This document shows positions 40,841 to 48,604 of a DNA stretch of 64,000 nucleotides, in pieces. The notes beneath the pieces are model-generated. The model was not told the DNA's origin. It was given only the letters and a program-made list of their open reading frames with translations, and did no database searches. The stretch covers positions 1-64,000 of the forward strand of contig CAJTGJ010000021.1 of the NCBI GenBank assembly GCA_910575695.1. The letters are read 5' to 3'. The translations under genes were made by a program, and so were the position numbers. Position 1 is the first letter of the stretch; each line of letters starts with the position of its first letter. This DNA is from Oscillospiraceae bacterium (GTDB taxonomy: Bacteria; Bacillota; Clostridia; Oscillospirales; Oscillospiraceae).

Positions 40841-40869
40841 AAAACAGCCCGCCCCGCTGGGGGGCGGGG
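40841..40869 (-). terminator. Terminator of the first secreted-protein gene
   Basis: CCCGCCCC and GGGGCGGG pair; the minus strand continues CTGTTTTTG. A near copy lies at 41971-42000. Confidence 0.7.
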
Positions 40870-40883
40870 TAGGCTCTTATGGC

Positions 40884-41291
40884 TTAGAGGCCCTCGCAGG
40901 GCTTCTGAGCGACAGACAGGTAGCCCTTGATCGGATTGCCGCCCTGCTCCACGATTTTGACATAGAACGTAACGGGTTTCGTGTCGGGAAAATCATACCA
41001 GATGGCCACGTCTTTGTGGGTGTTGGCCGCAATTTCCTTCGTGGCGACGGGGTCAGCCTGGTCTATACGGTAGAGGTAAACGGTAGCCTTATGATCCGAC
41101 CGGTTGGCATACCAGACCTTGATGTATTGGCCGTTGCCGGGGGTGGAGGTAAATCTGTCGGATTTGAAGATACTGCTAGATTGATTGTAGACAGTTGGAT
41201 TATTGTAGAGTGTTGCGGCAGAAGCGGGCACGGCCATGGAGAAGGACATCGCCAGGGCCAGCAGCAGGGACAAGAAGCGTTTTGCTTTCAC
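40884..41291 (-). CDS. Small secreted protein, divergent member of a local family
   Basis: A 135-residue protein with a typical Sec signal peptide (KRFLSLLLALAMSFSMAVPASA, cleavage near residue 26) and a small all-beta mature domain: RFTSTPGNGQYIKVWYAN and FYVKIVEQGGNPIKGYLSVAQ. The same F-S-PG-G-Y-VW-AN pattern and V-G-VAQ ending occur in the two neighbouring paralogs. It starts with GTG at 41291 after AAAGGAGA and has its own promoter. No family is recognised; a soluble or wall-attached beta-sandwich is likely. Confidence 0.75.
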   Translation of the reverse strand: MKAKRFLSLLLALAMSFSMAVPASAATLYNNPTVYNQSSSIFKSDRFTSTPGNGQYIKVWYANRSDHKATVYLYRIDQADPVATKEIAANTHKDVAIWYDFPDTKPVTFYVKIVEQGGNPIKGYLSVAQKPCEGL

Positions 41292-41344
41292 GGGTATATC
41301 TCCTTTCTGTCTGTGCGGTATGGGGTAGATTGGAACATAATTTA

Positions 41345-41373
41345 AGTATATACGAAAACATTGCCAATGTCAA
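41345..41373 (-). promoter_or_regulatory. Promoter of the first secreted-protein gene
   Basis: On the minus strand TTGACA (41373-41368), 17-base spacer, TATACT (41350-41345). Confidence 0.8.
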
Positions 41374-41409
41374 GCAAAAAAATAGGGCGGGGGCAGGCTG
41401 TACGTTTTG

Positions 41410-41868
41410 TCAGGAGGGATTGTTGACATACTGGGCCGCAGCCACATCGCCCACAATCCATGTGCTGTTCCTCGACTGGAAACGAATGTAGAACGTGTTC
41501 GCCACATTGGGGTTGGGAATTTGATATACAAACCTCTCATTATTATGAGAGCTGTTCCAGGTCACAGTCTTGGATGCAAGGACAACGCTGTTGGTGCTGT
41601 CCATCAGCATGACGGTGACATCCGAGGTGCCGCGGTTGGCGAACCAAACCTGAAGATACGCCCCGGCGCCGGGGCTGGTGGTAAAGGGGCCTACGCTGTT
41701 GCCGCTGCTCGTCGAAATGGGTTCGTGAGGATAGAGCTGCAGCCGCAGCTTGATCTCCGCGCTGGGGTCGCCATAGGGCTCGGCGGCAAAGGCGGGCACG
41801 GCCAGGGAGAAGGACATCGCCAGGGCCAGCAGCAGAGACAAAAAGCGCTTTGTCTTCATTTTTTTCAT
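41410..41868 (-). CDS. Small secreted protein, paralog A
   Basis: A 152-residue protein with a signal peptide (FLSLLLALAMSFSLAVPAFA) and a beta-rich mature part: VGPFTTSPGAGAYLQVWFAN, VTVMLMDSTNSVVLASKTV and NERFVYQIPNPNVANTFYIRF. It is nearly identical to its upstream neighbour over the C-terminal two thirds, both in protein and DNA, so the pair arose by recent tandem duplication. It keeps its own strong promoter. Function unknown. Confidence 0.78.
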   Translation of the reverse strand: MKKMKTKRFLSLLLALAMSFSLAVPAFAAEPYGDPSAEIKLRLQLYPHEPISTSSGNSVGPFTTSPGAGAYLQVWFANRGTSDVTVMLMDSTNSVVLASKTVTWNSSHNNERFVYQIPNPNVANTFYIRFQSRNSTWIVGDVAAAQYVNNPS

Positions 41869-41921
41869 GGATATTTCTCCTTTCTGTCTGTGCGGTATGG
41901 GGCAGATTGGAACATAGTGTA

Positions 41922-41950
41922 AGTATATACAAAAATATTGCCAATGTCAA
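41922..41950 (-). promoter_or_regulatory. Promoter of secreted paralog A
   Basis: On the minus strand TTGACA (41950-41945), 17-base spacer, TATACT (41927-41922), in a block that is almost identical to the one at 41345-41373. Confidence 0.8.
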
Positions 41951-41970
41951 GCAAAAAATAGGGCGGGGCC

Positions 41971-42000
41971 AAAAGCAGCCCGCCCCGCTGGGGGGCGGGG
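41971..42000 (-). terminator. Terminator of secreted paralog B
   Basis: CCCGCCCC and GGGGCGGG pair; the minus strand continues CTGCTTTTGG. Copy of the hairpin at 40841-40869. Confidence 0.6.
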
Positions 42001-42016
42001 CAGGCTGTACGTTTTG

Positions 42017-42475
42017 TCAGGAGGGATTGGTGACATACTGGGCCGCAGCCACTTTACCCACAACCCGTGCGTTGTTCCGCGCTTCAAAGCGAATGTAGAA
42101 CGTGTTCGCCACATTGGGGTTGGGAATTTGATATACAAACCTCTCATTATTATGAGAGGTGTTCCAGGTCACAGTCTTGGATGCAAGGACAACGCTGTTG
42201 GTGCTGTCCATCAGCATGACGGTGACATCCGAGGTGCCGCTGTTGGCGAACCAGACCTGAATATACGCCCCGGCGCCGGGGCTGGAGGTAAAGGGGCCGA
42301 CACTGTAGCCGCTGCTTAACGAAATGTTGTCTTCCGCAAAAATCTGCGACAGCGGCATGATCCCATCATCGGGATCATCGGCGGCGGGTGCGGCAAAGGC
42401 GGGCACGGCCATGGAGAAGGACATCGCCAGGGCCAGCAGCAGGGACAAAAAGCGCTTTGTCTTCATTTTCTTCAT
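42017..42475 (-). CDS. Small secreted protein, paralog B
   Basis: A 152-residue protein with the same signal peptide and the same mature domain as paralog A; it differs mainly in residues 28-60, where it has an acidic stretch (ADDPDDGIMPLSQIFAEDN). The start ATG at 42475 has GAAAGGAG upstream. There is no promoter in the 41-base gap before it, so it is co-transcribed with the next gene and the XRE regulator. Function unknown. Confidence 0.78.
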   Translation of the reverse strand: MKKMKTKRFLSLLLALAMSFSMAVPAFAAPAADDPDDGIMPLSQIFAEDNISLSSGYSVGPFTSSPGAGAYIQVWFANSGTSDVTVMLMDSTNSVVLASKTVTWNTSHNNERFVYQIPNPNVANTFYIRFEARNNARVVGKVAAAQYVTNPS

Positions 42476-42516
42476 GGATATTTCTCCTTTCGATTCGTTG
42501 TGTGGGACATATACGG

Positions 42517-42981
42517 TCAATAGTTCACGAACCCAACCACACGCACAGTTTGTGAAGAATTGTTCCTGACCGCCACCGCGTAGCTTCCAGCCTGGTTAAT
42601 TCCGATGGTCTGACTGATACTGCCCCCTTTCACATTGATTAAGTGGAATTTACCAGTGGATGAGACAACGCCGAAGTCCATATTTGCGGACGATGGCGAG
42701 TAGGAACAGTTAAAAGCGACCACATCGTTGGCCTTAAAGCTCATAAAAGAGGAAAAGTAGCCTACGGAGTGCGCTGACACAGTTTTATCCACTTCGACGG
42801 AGGTCAGGGGCGTGGGACCAGCTGCGTCATACTCCACAGCCGACAGGTCAATCCACTCCCATTCCAGATCCTCCAGCCAGATAACCTCGCTGGAGGCGTC
42901 TGCCGCTCCAGCAGGCGGGATGATAGCGGCCAGCGTCAGAACACAGGCCATCAGCACACACATCAATCGTTTTGTTTTCAT
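42517..42981 (-). CDS. Small secreted protein, distant member with regulator-like N-terminus
   Basis: A 154-residue protein with a signal peptide (RLMCVLMACVLTLAAIIPPAGA, cleavage near 27) and a beta-rich mature domain (VSAHSVGYFSSFMSF, VVAFNCSYSPSSANMDFG, AGSYAVAVRNNSSQTVRVVGFVNY). The first residues after cleavage, EVIWLEDLEWEWIDLSAVE, match the outer tail of the XRE regulator next door (NIIWTDDMVTEDIDLSQVE): ten of nineteen positions identical without a gap. It lies 30 bases downstream of that regulator. Function unknown. Confidence 0.72.
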   Translation of the reverse strand: MKTKRLMCVLMACVLTLAAIIPPAGAADASSEVIWLEDLEWEWIDLSAVEYDAAGPTPLTSVEVDKTVSAHSVGYFSSFMSFKANDVVAFNCSYSPSSANMDFGVVSSTGKFHLINVKGGSISQTIGINQAGSYAVAVRNNSSQTVRVVGFVNY

Positions 42982-43011
42982 AGATACGTTCCTTTCCTAA
43001 GTATTTACATT

Positions 43012-43467
43012 TTATGGATCAATAATTGTTACACCATCGGTCCAGTCCTCCACTTGCGATAAGTCGATATCTTCCGTCACCATATCATCTGTCCATATAA
43101 TATTGTCCTCCGGCTCCTCCGGCTCCTTCTCCTTCGCAACTGCGGACACAATCGTGACCACGGACGAGGCCGACACCAGCAGGACGAGCGCCGCCGCCGC
43201 AGCGGCCCCCATGATTTTCAGCGGCAGCTGCTTCTTACGGAGCGGGGCCTCTTCCTGTTCTACGGCAGGCGGCTCCCCGTCCACAAGCACGTCCAGGGAA
43301 ATGCCGTAAAACTTCCCCAGGGCGATCAGGTTTATCGCAGACGGGGAGATCACCCCCCGCTCCCATTTGGAGATGGACTGCCGGGTAACCCCGATCTTGT
43401 CGGCCAGCTCCTCCTGGGTCAGTCTGTGCTCCATGCGAACCTCCGCCAGTCGTTCCTTCAGTTCCAT
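43012..43467 (-). CDS. Membrane-tethered XRE-family regulator
   Basis: A 151-residue type II membrane protein. Residues 1-62 are an XRE helix-turn-helix (LTQEELADKIGVTRQSISKWERGVISPS), 83-110 a single membrane helix (IMGAAAAAALVLLVSASSVVTIVSAV) and 111-151 an acidic outer tail with the motif IIWTDDMVTEDIDLSQVE. The layout lets an outside signal reach a DNA-binding domain directly. It is first in an operon with two secreted-protein genes, so it probably controls them or itself. Confidence 0.8.
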   Translation of the reverse strand: MELKERLAEVRMEHRLTQEELADKIGVTRQSISKWERGVISPSAINLIALGKFYGISLDVLVDGEPPAVEQEEAPLRKKQLPLKIMGAAAAAALVLLVSASSVVTIVSAVAKEKEPEEPEDNIIWTDDMVTEDIDLSQVEDWTDGVTIIDP

Positions 43468-43494
43468 TTTAGCTTCTCCTTTCTGCCCGGTTCA

Positions 43495-43522
43495 ATGATA
43501 TTTTGGTTGTCATATATGTAAA
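43495..43522 (-). promoter_or_regulatory. Promoter of the XRE-secreted protein operon
   Basis: On the minus strand TTTACA (43522-43517), 16-base spacer, TATCAT (43500-43495). It departs from consensus more than the single-gene promoters nearby, in keeping with a regulated promoter. Confidence 0.5.
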
Positions 43523-43526
43523 CATG

Positions 43527-43560
43527 GGTTTCCACGCCGGTTTCCAGGAGCGGAAACCCA
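43527..43560. repeat. Inverted repeat upstream of the XRE promoter
   Basis: GGGTTTCC at the left pairs with GGAAACCC at the right, with a second pair inside (CCGG). It is either the terminator of the YfhO gene (no T-run) or a binding site for the XRE protein. Confidence 0.4.
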
Positions 43561-43572
43561 GGAAATTGGAAG

Positions 43573-45918
43573 TCAAGGGGTTGGGTCCGGTTTCTTCCTG
43601 TTTTTTTGGCGCTTGAAATAGTTTTTTATGTTAGACAGCGCAAGCCCAAGCGCCGCCAGCGCCCCCAGCCCGACGCCGGGAGCCAGCCCCGGGGCGATGT
43701 ACCTCAGCTCCACCTCGTGGGCCCCGGCCTGGACGTCTACCTGCAAAAACGTGTCCAGCCACCGCCCGGTGTCCACCCGAACCCCGTCCACATAGGCCCT
43801 CCAGCCGTCCTCGGCGGGGATGGTGGTCAGCAGAGGCCGGGCCCGGTCCGTCTCCGCGGTGAGGCGCACCCGGCCGTTTTTCTCCACCGAGGCGACCTCC
43901 GCGCCGTTCACCTGCTCCACCGCGTCGTGCAGGGCCGCGTGGTCCAGCTCCCAGAGCTGCCCGGTCCAGCCGGAGGCGTGCCGCACGGTGACGGTCCACG
44001 CCTCCCCCACAGGGGGTGTGCCGATGTAGTGGACAGAGGCGGCCTCGGAGGAGCCAAGCTCCAGCACCCGCTCCCCGTTCACCAGCACCTCCCGCAAACC
44101 GCTGGCGGACAAGTCGGCGTAAAGGGATTTCCCTGTACCCGTGACGGAGAAGGACGTCTCCCCCGTCTGGACGCTGGACTCCGCCTCAGCCAGGGTGAAT
44201 ACGGCGGTTTCCTCCCCCGCCAGCGAGGACAGAATGCTGTTCTGGCGCTCAAACGGGGTGTCTCCATCCAGCGGCCCGGCCTCGTCTGCCCCGAAGAAGG
44301 CCAGGGGAAGGACATCCAGGTTTTTCCACAGCGTGGTCCCGCCCTCCCGGGCCACCCGCTCGTACCCCGGCGGCATAAGGGAGGGGGCGGCTACATACCG
44401 CACCCCAAGCAGGGCGTCGGTCACCGGGGTGGAGCCGTAATAGGCGCACCACATCCAGCTCTGCGCAAAGCCCAGCTTCCGGGTCAGCTCGTTCACGTCG
44501 TAATTGTACAGGCTGCTGTAGTGGGTGATGCCGGGGTAGCCGAAGGACAGCGGGCTGTTGTGCCCCCGGTCCTCAGCGGCTCCCATGCGGAAAAACTGGT
44601 CTCCGGCGTTTTCCCGCGCCGCCGCCGCCAGCTTGGCATTGGCGGTGTAGTAGTCCCAATACTCCTGATAGGAGGCGGAGCCGTACTGTTTTTCCAGGTC
44701 CGTCAGAATACTCACCGTATTAACCAGCAGTTCAGCCGCGCTCAGGCAGATCAAGGCCGCCGCCACGCAGCGGGACGCCCGGGCCCCGAACCGCTTTTTC
44801 GTTTTTTTCAGCACCTGGGGCAGGGCCTGCACCGCCAGGTACACCAGGAAAAAGGATGCCACGAAGGCGTACCGGAAGGGGAACCAGTTGGGCCGCTGGA
44901 ACAGGTGCCACGCCTTGTCCAGCGGGGAGAGCAGCATGGACGCCGCCAGCGCCAGCAGCACCGCCCCCGCGGCGGTTTTCTCCCGCCGGGAGAACCGCCG
45001 CAGGAAGAAGTACGCCGCCGCCAGCACCAGCGCCGCCGTCCCGCAGAAAATGTATGGCGCGGCGCCGTAGCCGATGGAGCTGTACTGTCCCGCCCGGAGC
45101 TGGCCCAGAAGCTCCAGGGGCGCGCAGGCCAGCAGGCCGTCGTAACCCACGTTGCCGCCGCTGAATTTGCCGTTGAACATGGCCAGGAAGGTGGGGAGCC
45201 ACAGCCACGCCGTCAGCCCCAGGGCGCAGGCCGCGCCGCCGAAGAACCTGCACAGTACCTTCCCCAGCGCCTCCTTTTTCGGACGCAGGACAAACAGCCG
45301 GGCGCACAGGTAGAGGGCGCAGAAAATCCCCACCATGTAGGAGATGTACCAGGTGGAGAGAAAGCAGACAGTGAGCGCCGCCACAAAGGGCCCCGCGCCC
45401 CGCCCGGCCAGGATCCGCTCCAGGGCCAGCAGGATCAGGGGGAGCCAGATTACCGCGTCCAGCCACATGATGCAGATGGCGTAGGCGGCGTTGTAGGACA
45501 TCAGCGCGTAGCACACCGCGCCGAATACAACCGCCGCCCCGGGTATGGGGAAGCGCTTTTTGGCAAACAGGGAAAAGGCAAGCCCCGCCAAAGCGATCTT
45601 CAGCGCGGCCAAAAACACCAGCCCTGCCGGCATGGCCTCGTTGGGCACAAGCAGGGTCAATAAAGACAGCGGGCTGGACACATAATAAGAAAACACCCCG
45701 ATGTAGCTTGTCCCCAGCGCCTTGGACCAGGAAAAAAACAGGTCCCCGTGTTTCAGCGCACAGAAGAACTCCACATACTGGGTGGACATATCGGATATGA
45801 GAATTGTCTTGTCCCCCCAGGGGGCCATGCCGGCGGCGGCGAACGCCCACAGCATCACCAGCCCTGGAATAAGAAAGGACAGCGCCGGGACCACGGCCCG
45901 CTTCAGTCTATTTTTCAT
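43573..45918 (-). CDS. YfhO family membrane glycosyltransferase
   Basis: A 781-residue protein with about 13 membrane spans over the first 480 residues, an outer catalytic-type loop after the first span (WGDKTILISDMSTQYVEFF, the YfhO signature with its acidic pair), a large extracellular beta-rich domain (about 480-720) and a last span before a basic tail. In Bacillus subtilis YfhO moves a sugar carried by undecaprenyl phosphate onto lipoteichoic acid, using the product of CsbB. The gene immediately upstream is CsbB-like and overlaps it by 11 bases, the same pairing. Confidence 0.88.
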   Translation of the reverse strand: MKNRLKRAVVPALSFLIPGLVMLWAFAAAGMAPWGDKTILISDMSTQYVEFFCALKHGDLFFSWSKALGTSYIGVFSYYVSSPLSLLTLLVPNEAMPAGLVFLAALKIALAGLAFSLFAKKRFPIPGAAVVFGAVCYALMSYNAAYAICIMWLDAVIWLPLILLALERILAGRGAGPFVAALTVCFLSTWYISYMVGIFCALYLCARLFVLRPKKEALGKVLCRFFGGAACALGLTAWLWLPTFLAMFNGKFSGGNVGYDGLLACAPLELLGQLRAGQYSSIGYGAAPYIFCGTAALVLAAAYFFLRRFSRREKTAAGAVLLALAASMLLSPLDKAWHLFQRPNWFPFRYAFVASFFLVYLAVQALPQVLKKTKKRFGARASRCVAAALICLSAAELLVNTVSILTDLEKQYGSASYQEYWDYYTANAKLAAAARENAGDQFFRMGAAEDRGHNSPLSFGYPGITHYSSLYNYDVNELTRKLGFAQSWMWCAYYGSTPVTDALLGVRYVAAPSLMPPGYERVAREGGTTLWKNLDVLPLAFFGADEAGPLDGDTPFERQNSILSSLAGEETAVFTLAEAESSVQTGETSFSVTGTGKSLYADLSASGLREVLVNGERVLELGSSEAASVHYIGTPPVGEAWTVTVRHASGWTGQLWELDHAALHDAVEQVNGAEVASVEKNGRVRLTAETDRARPLLTTIPAEDGWRAYVDGVRVDTGRWLDTFLQVDVQAGAHEVELRYIAPGLAPGVGLGALAALGLALSNIKNYFKRQKNRKKPDPTP

Positions 45919-46855
45919 GTGTATTCCCTCCTCCGCTTTCTCTTAAAAGATAGATGGGCCGGCCCTTGACCTCCAAATAGGTTTTTGCCAGGTACTGCCC
46001 CAGAATCCCTACGCAGAACAGCTGGACTCCCGCCAGGAACAGGATGATGCACACCAGCGACGGCCAGCCGAAAGCGCTTCCGCCCCAGACCAGCTGCCGC
46101 ACGACGACAAAGATGATGGCAAAAAAGGCGATCACGCAGAACACCAGCCCCAGCACCGACGCGACGGCCAGCGGCGCGGTGGAAAAGGCGATGATGCCGT
46201 CCAGGGCGTACACCAGCAGCTTGAAAAAGGACCACTTGCTCTCCCCGGCGGAGCGCTCCACGTTCTCCGTCTCTATCCACTGGGTGCGGAAGCCCACCCA
46301 GGAAAAGATCCCCTTGGAAAAGCGGTTGTACTCGGTGAGCCGCAGGACCGCGTCCACCATCTGCCGCGTCATCAGCCGGAAGTCCCGGGCGCCGTCCACG
46401 ATTTCGGTCCGGCTCATTTTGTTGATGACCTTGTAAAACTGCCGGGCGAACCAGGAGCGGATGGGGGGTTCGCCCCGGCGGTCCACCCGCCTCACCGCCG
46501 CACAGTCAAAGGAACCGCCGCGCACCGCCTCCAGCATCTGAGGCAGCAGCTCCGGCGGATCCTGCAAATCTGCATCCATGACGGCCACAAAATCGCCCCG
46601 GGCGTGCTCCAGCCCGGCGAACATGGCCCCTTCCTTGCCGAAATTCCGTGACAGGGCCAGCCAGCGCACCGCGCTGTCTCCCTCCGCAAGCTTTTTCAGC
46701 AGGGGAAGGGTCTGGTCCCGGGAGCCGTCGTCCACGAAAATATACTCCACCCGGATCTCTGGCAGGGCGGCGCACACCGCCGACGTGCGGGCATAAAAAG
46801 ACTCCACTGTGGCCTCCTCGTTGAAGCAGGGCACAATGATACTCAACAGTTCCAT
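45908..46855 (-). CDS. CsbB/GtrB-like family 2 glycosyltransferase
   Basis: A 315-residue GT2 enzyme: SIIVPCFNEEATVESF, FVDDGSRDQT, the DxD of VMDADLQDPPE, and two C-terminal membrane spans (about 228-250 and 262-284). This is the polyprenyl-phosphate sugar transferase layout (CsbB, GtrB, DPM1): it makes undecaprenyl-phosphate-sugar for use outside. Start ATG at 46855, with GGAGG seven bases upstream. It overlaps the YfhO gene, its likely partner for decoration of a teichoic acid or similar. Confidence 0.92.
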   Translation of the reverse strand: MELLSIIVPCFNEEATVESFYARTSAVCAALPEIRVEYIFVDDGSRDQTLPLLKKLAEGDSAVRWLALSRNFGKEGAMFAGLEHARGDFVAVMDADLQDPPELLPQMLEAVRGGSFDCAAVRRVDRRGEPPIRSWFARQFYKVINKMSRTEIVDGARDFRLMTRQMVDAVLRLTEYNRFSKGIFSWVGFRTQWIETENVERSAGESKWSFFKLLVYALDGIIAFSTAPLAVASVLGLVFCVIAFFAIIFVVVRQLVWGGSAFGWPSLVCIILFLAGVQLFCVGILGQYLAKTYLEVKGRPIYLLRESGGGNTHEK

Positions 46856-46889
46856 GGGAGGGCCTCCTTTCCGGTATATGAACCTGAAT

Positions 46890-46918
46890 ATTTTACCATG
46901 GCCCGTCTCCACTGTCAA
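46890..46918 (-). promoter_or_regulatory. Promoter of the glycosyltransferase-YfhO operon
   Basis: On the minus strand TTGACA (46918-46913), 17-base spacer, TAAAAT (46895-46890). Confidence 0.8.
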
Positions 46919-47000
46919 ACAGAGGCCAATGGAGGCGCTTCAGCCCGGGGGCGCTGCGACAGACCTGCGCCGCGGCGCAAACCGGGCGGGAAACGGCAAA

Positions 47001-47026
47001 CGGCCGGAGCCAAAAGGCTCCGGCCG
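47001..47026 (-). terminator. Hairpin after the rubredoxin gene
   Basis: CGGCCGGAGCC-AAAA-GGCTCCGGCCG, a perfect stem with a four-base loop; the minus strand continues TTTGCCGTTT. Confidence 0.65.
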
Positions 47027-47038
47027 CCGTACGTTTTG

Positions 47039-47194
47039 TTACGCGGGGGAAAAGGCATCCTTGCCCAGGCCGCACACCGGGCACACCCAGTCGTCGGGGA
47101 TGTCGGCAAAGGCGGTGCCGGGGGCAATGCCGCCGTCGGGGTCGCCCACCGCAGGGTCGTACTCCCAGCCGCACACACAAACGTATTTTTCCAT
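47039..47194 (-). CDS. Rubredoxin with an unusual CxC first knuckle
   Basis: A 51-residue protein, the normal rubredoxin length, with all family landmarks ([37 protein letters not shown]). The second iron knuckle is the normal CPVCG. The first reads YVCVCG, so only one residue separates the two cysteines instead of two. Rubredoxins carry a single iron and donate electrons to oxygen- or peroxide-reducing enzymes in anaerobes. AAGGAG precedes the ATG and a perfect consensus promoter drives it. Confidence 0.88.
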   Translation of the reverse strand: MEKYVCVCGWEYDPAVGDPDGGIAPGTAFADIPDDWVCPVCGLGKDAFSPA

Positions 47195-47226
47195 GGCTTT
47201 CGTCTCCTTATCTTCAGGGTAAAAAA

Positions 47227-47255
47227 ATTATAGCCGCCGCGGGGCTTATTGTCAA
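47227..47255 (-). promoter_or_regulatory. Consensus promoter of the rubredoxin gene
   Basis: On the minus strand TTGACA (47255-47250), 17-base spacer, TATAAT (47232-47227): perfect. Confidence 0.88.
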
Positions 47256-47389
47256 CCGCTTCGGGAAAAAACGACCTGTTTTTCCAGCAAATCCAAATCC
47301 CGCCGCGCATAGAACCGGGCCAAACTTCACATCCTTCCATCATACGGGCAGGAAAAAGCGCCCGAGTATATACGGAAAGAGGTTACGCC

Positions 47390-48523
47390 ATGAAACGAAT
47401 AGCCGCCCTCGCGCTGGCGCTGCTGTGCCTTCTGCCGGCCAGGGCTTACGCCGCCCCGGCGGAAATAACGGCCCCCTCCGCCATCCTGATGGAAAAAACC
47501 ACCGGCTCCATCCTGTATGAGCAGGAGGCCGCCGCCCAATACGAGCCCGCCTCCGTCACCAAGATCATGACGCTGCTGCTGGTGATGGAGGCCATTGACA
47601 GCGGGAGCCTGGGCTGGGACGATATGGTCACCGCCTCCCCCCACGCCATCTCCATGGGCGGGTCCCAGATCTGGCTGAAGGAAAACGAGCAGATGTCCGT
47701 CCGGGACATGGTCAAGGCGGTGACGGTGGTGTCCGCCAACGACTGCGCCGTGGCCCTGGCCGAGCACCTGGCGGGCAGTGAGGCCGCCTTTGTGGAGCGC
47801 ATGAACCAGCGGGCCGCAGAGCTGGGCATGGAACGCACCGCCTTTAAAAACTGCACTGGACTGCCCGCCGAGGGGCACCTGACCTGCGCCCTGGACATCG
47901 CGCTGATGAGCCGGGAGCTGATTTTGAACCACCCCGCCATCCGGGAGTTCTCCACCATCTGGATGGACACGCTCCGGGACGGCGCGTTCCAGCTGTCCAA
48001 CACCAACAAGCTGATTTTCTACTACGATGGGGCCACGGGCCTGAAAACCGGCTTCACCGACACGGCGCTGTACTGCCTGTCCGCCACGGCGGAGCGGGAC
48101 GGCATGGAGCTGATCGCCGTGGTGATGCACGCCCCCACCTCCAACGACCGGTTTGACAGCGCCAAGGCCCTGCTGAGCTACGGCTTCGCCAACTACGCCA
48201 TCACCCCGGTGTACCCGGACCAGGCCATCCCGCCGGTGTCCGTCCTGCTGGGGGAGCGGGACACGGTACAGCCCGTCACCCAGCGTGAGTGCTCCATCCT
48301 GCTGGAAAAGAGCAAATCGGGGAACGTCACCACCCAGCTGGAGCTGTGTGAGAGCGTGGAGGCCCCGGTGGAGCCGGGCCAGAAGCTGGGCGAGCTGAAG
48401 GTGCTGGTGGACGGACAGCAGGTGGACGCCATCGGCCTGATCGCCGCCGACGGCGTGGAGCGGCTGAGCATCGGCGGTATTTTCAAGCGATTTTTAAACG
48501 CTCTGTTTCTGCAAAACACCTGA
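47390..48523 (+). CDS. D-alanyl-D-alanine carboxypeptidase (DacF/PBP5-type)
   Basis: A 377-residue penicillin-binding protein of peptidase family S11. A signal peptide (IAALALALLCLLPARAYA) is followed by the active-site SxxK in ASVTKIM (about 55-58), SxN in VSANDCAV and KTG in GLKTGFTDTA, then a C-terminal beta domain and an amphipathic end (IFKRFLNALFLQNT) for membrane binding. It trims the fifth residue of wall pentapeptides. GAAAGAGG precedes the ATG. No canonical sigma-A promoter is obvious in 47256-47389, so a sporulation-type promoter is possible, as for dacF. Confidence 0.92.
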   Translation: MKRIAALALALLCLLPARAYAAPAEITAPSAILMEKTTGSILYEQEAAAQYEPASVTKIMTLLLVMEAIDSGSLGWDDMVTASPHAISMGGSQIWLKENEQMSVRDMVKAVTVVSANDCAVALAEHLAGSEAAFVERMNQRAAELGMERTAFKNCTGLPAEGHLTCALDIALMSRELILNHPAIREFSTIWMDTLRDGAFQLSNTNKLIFYYDGATGLKTGFTDTALYCLSATAERDGMELIAVVMHAPTSNDRFDSAKALLSYGFANYAITPVYPDQAIPPVSVLLGERDTVQPVTQRECSILLEKSKSGNVTTQLELCESVEAPVEPGQKLGELKVLVDGQQVDAIGLIAADGVERLSIGGIFKRFLNALFLQNT

Positions 48524-48558
48524 CCCATTTGTGCCCCATGACCGAATCCCGCCGTAGG

Positions 48559-48576
48559 GGAGGGGCTTGCCCCTCC
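48559..48576. repeat. Palindrome of the GGAGGGGC type
   Basis: GGAGGGGC-TT-GCCCCTCC; second copy of the dispersed palindrome at 29635-29654. Confidence 0.6.
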
Positions 48577-48604
48577 TTTGGGGCAGAGGGCAGGGTGCCA
48601 CAAA

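Larger units (their letters stand above)
40487..40883. other. Intergenic stretch with a repeat element
   Basis: No gene is supported. It holds a possible promoter for the HD gene (TGTACA-17-TACAAT on the minus strand, 40521-40549), a MITE-like repeat (40617-40771) and the terminator of the secreted-protein gene (40841-40869). Confidence 0.6.

Noticed and set aside
47256-47389. Sporulation sigma promoter for the carboxypeptidase gene
   Set aside because: GCATA and CATCCTT boxes can be picked out, but spacing and matches are too weak to report as a feature.
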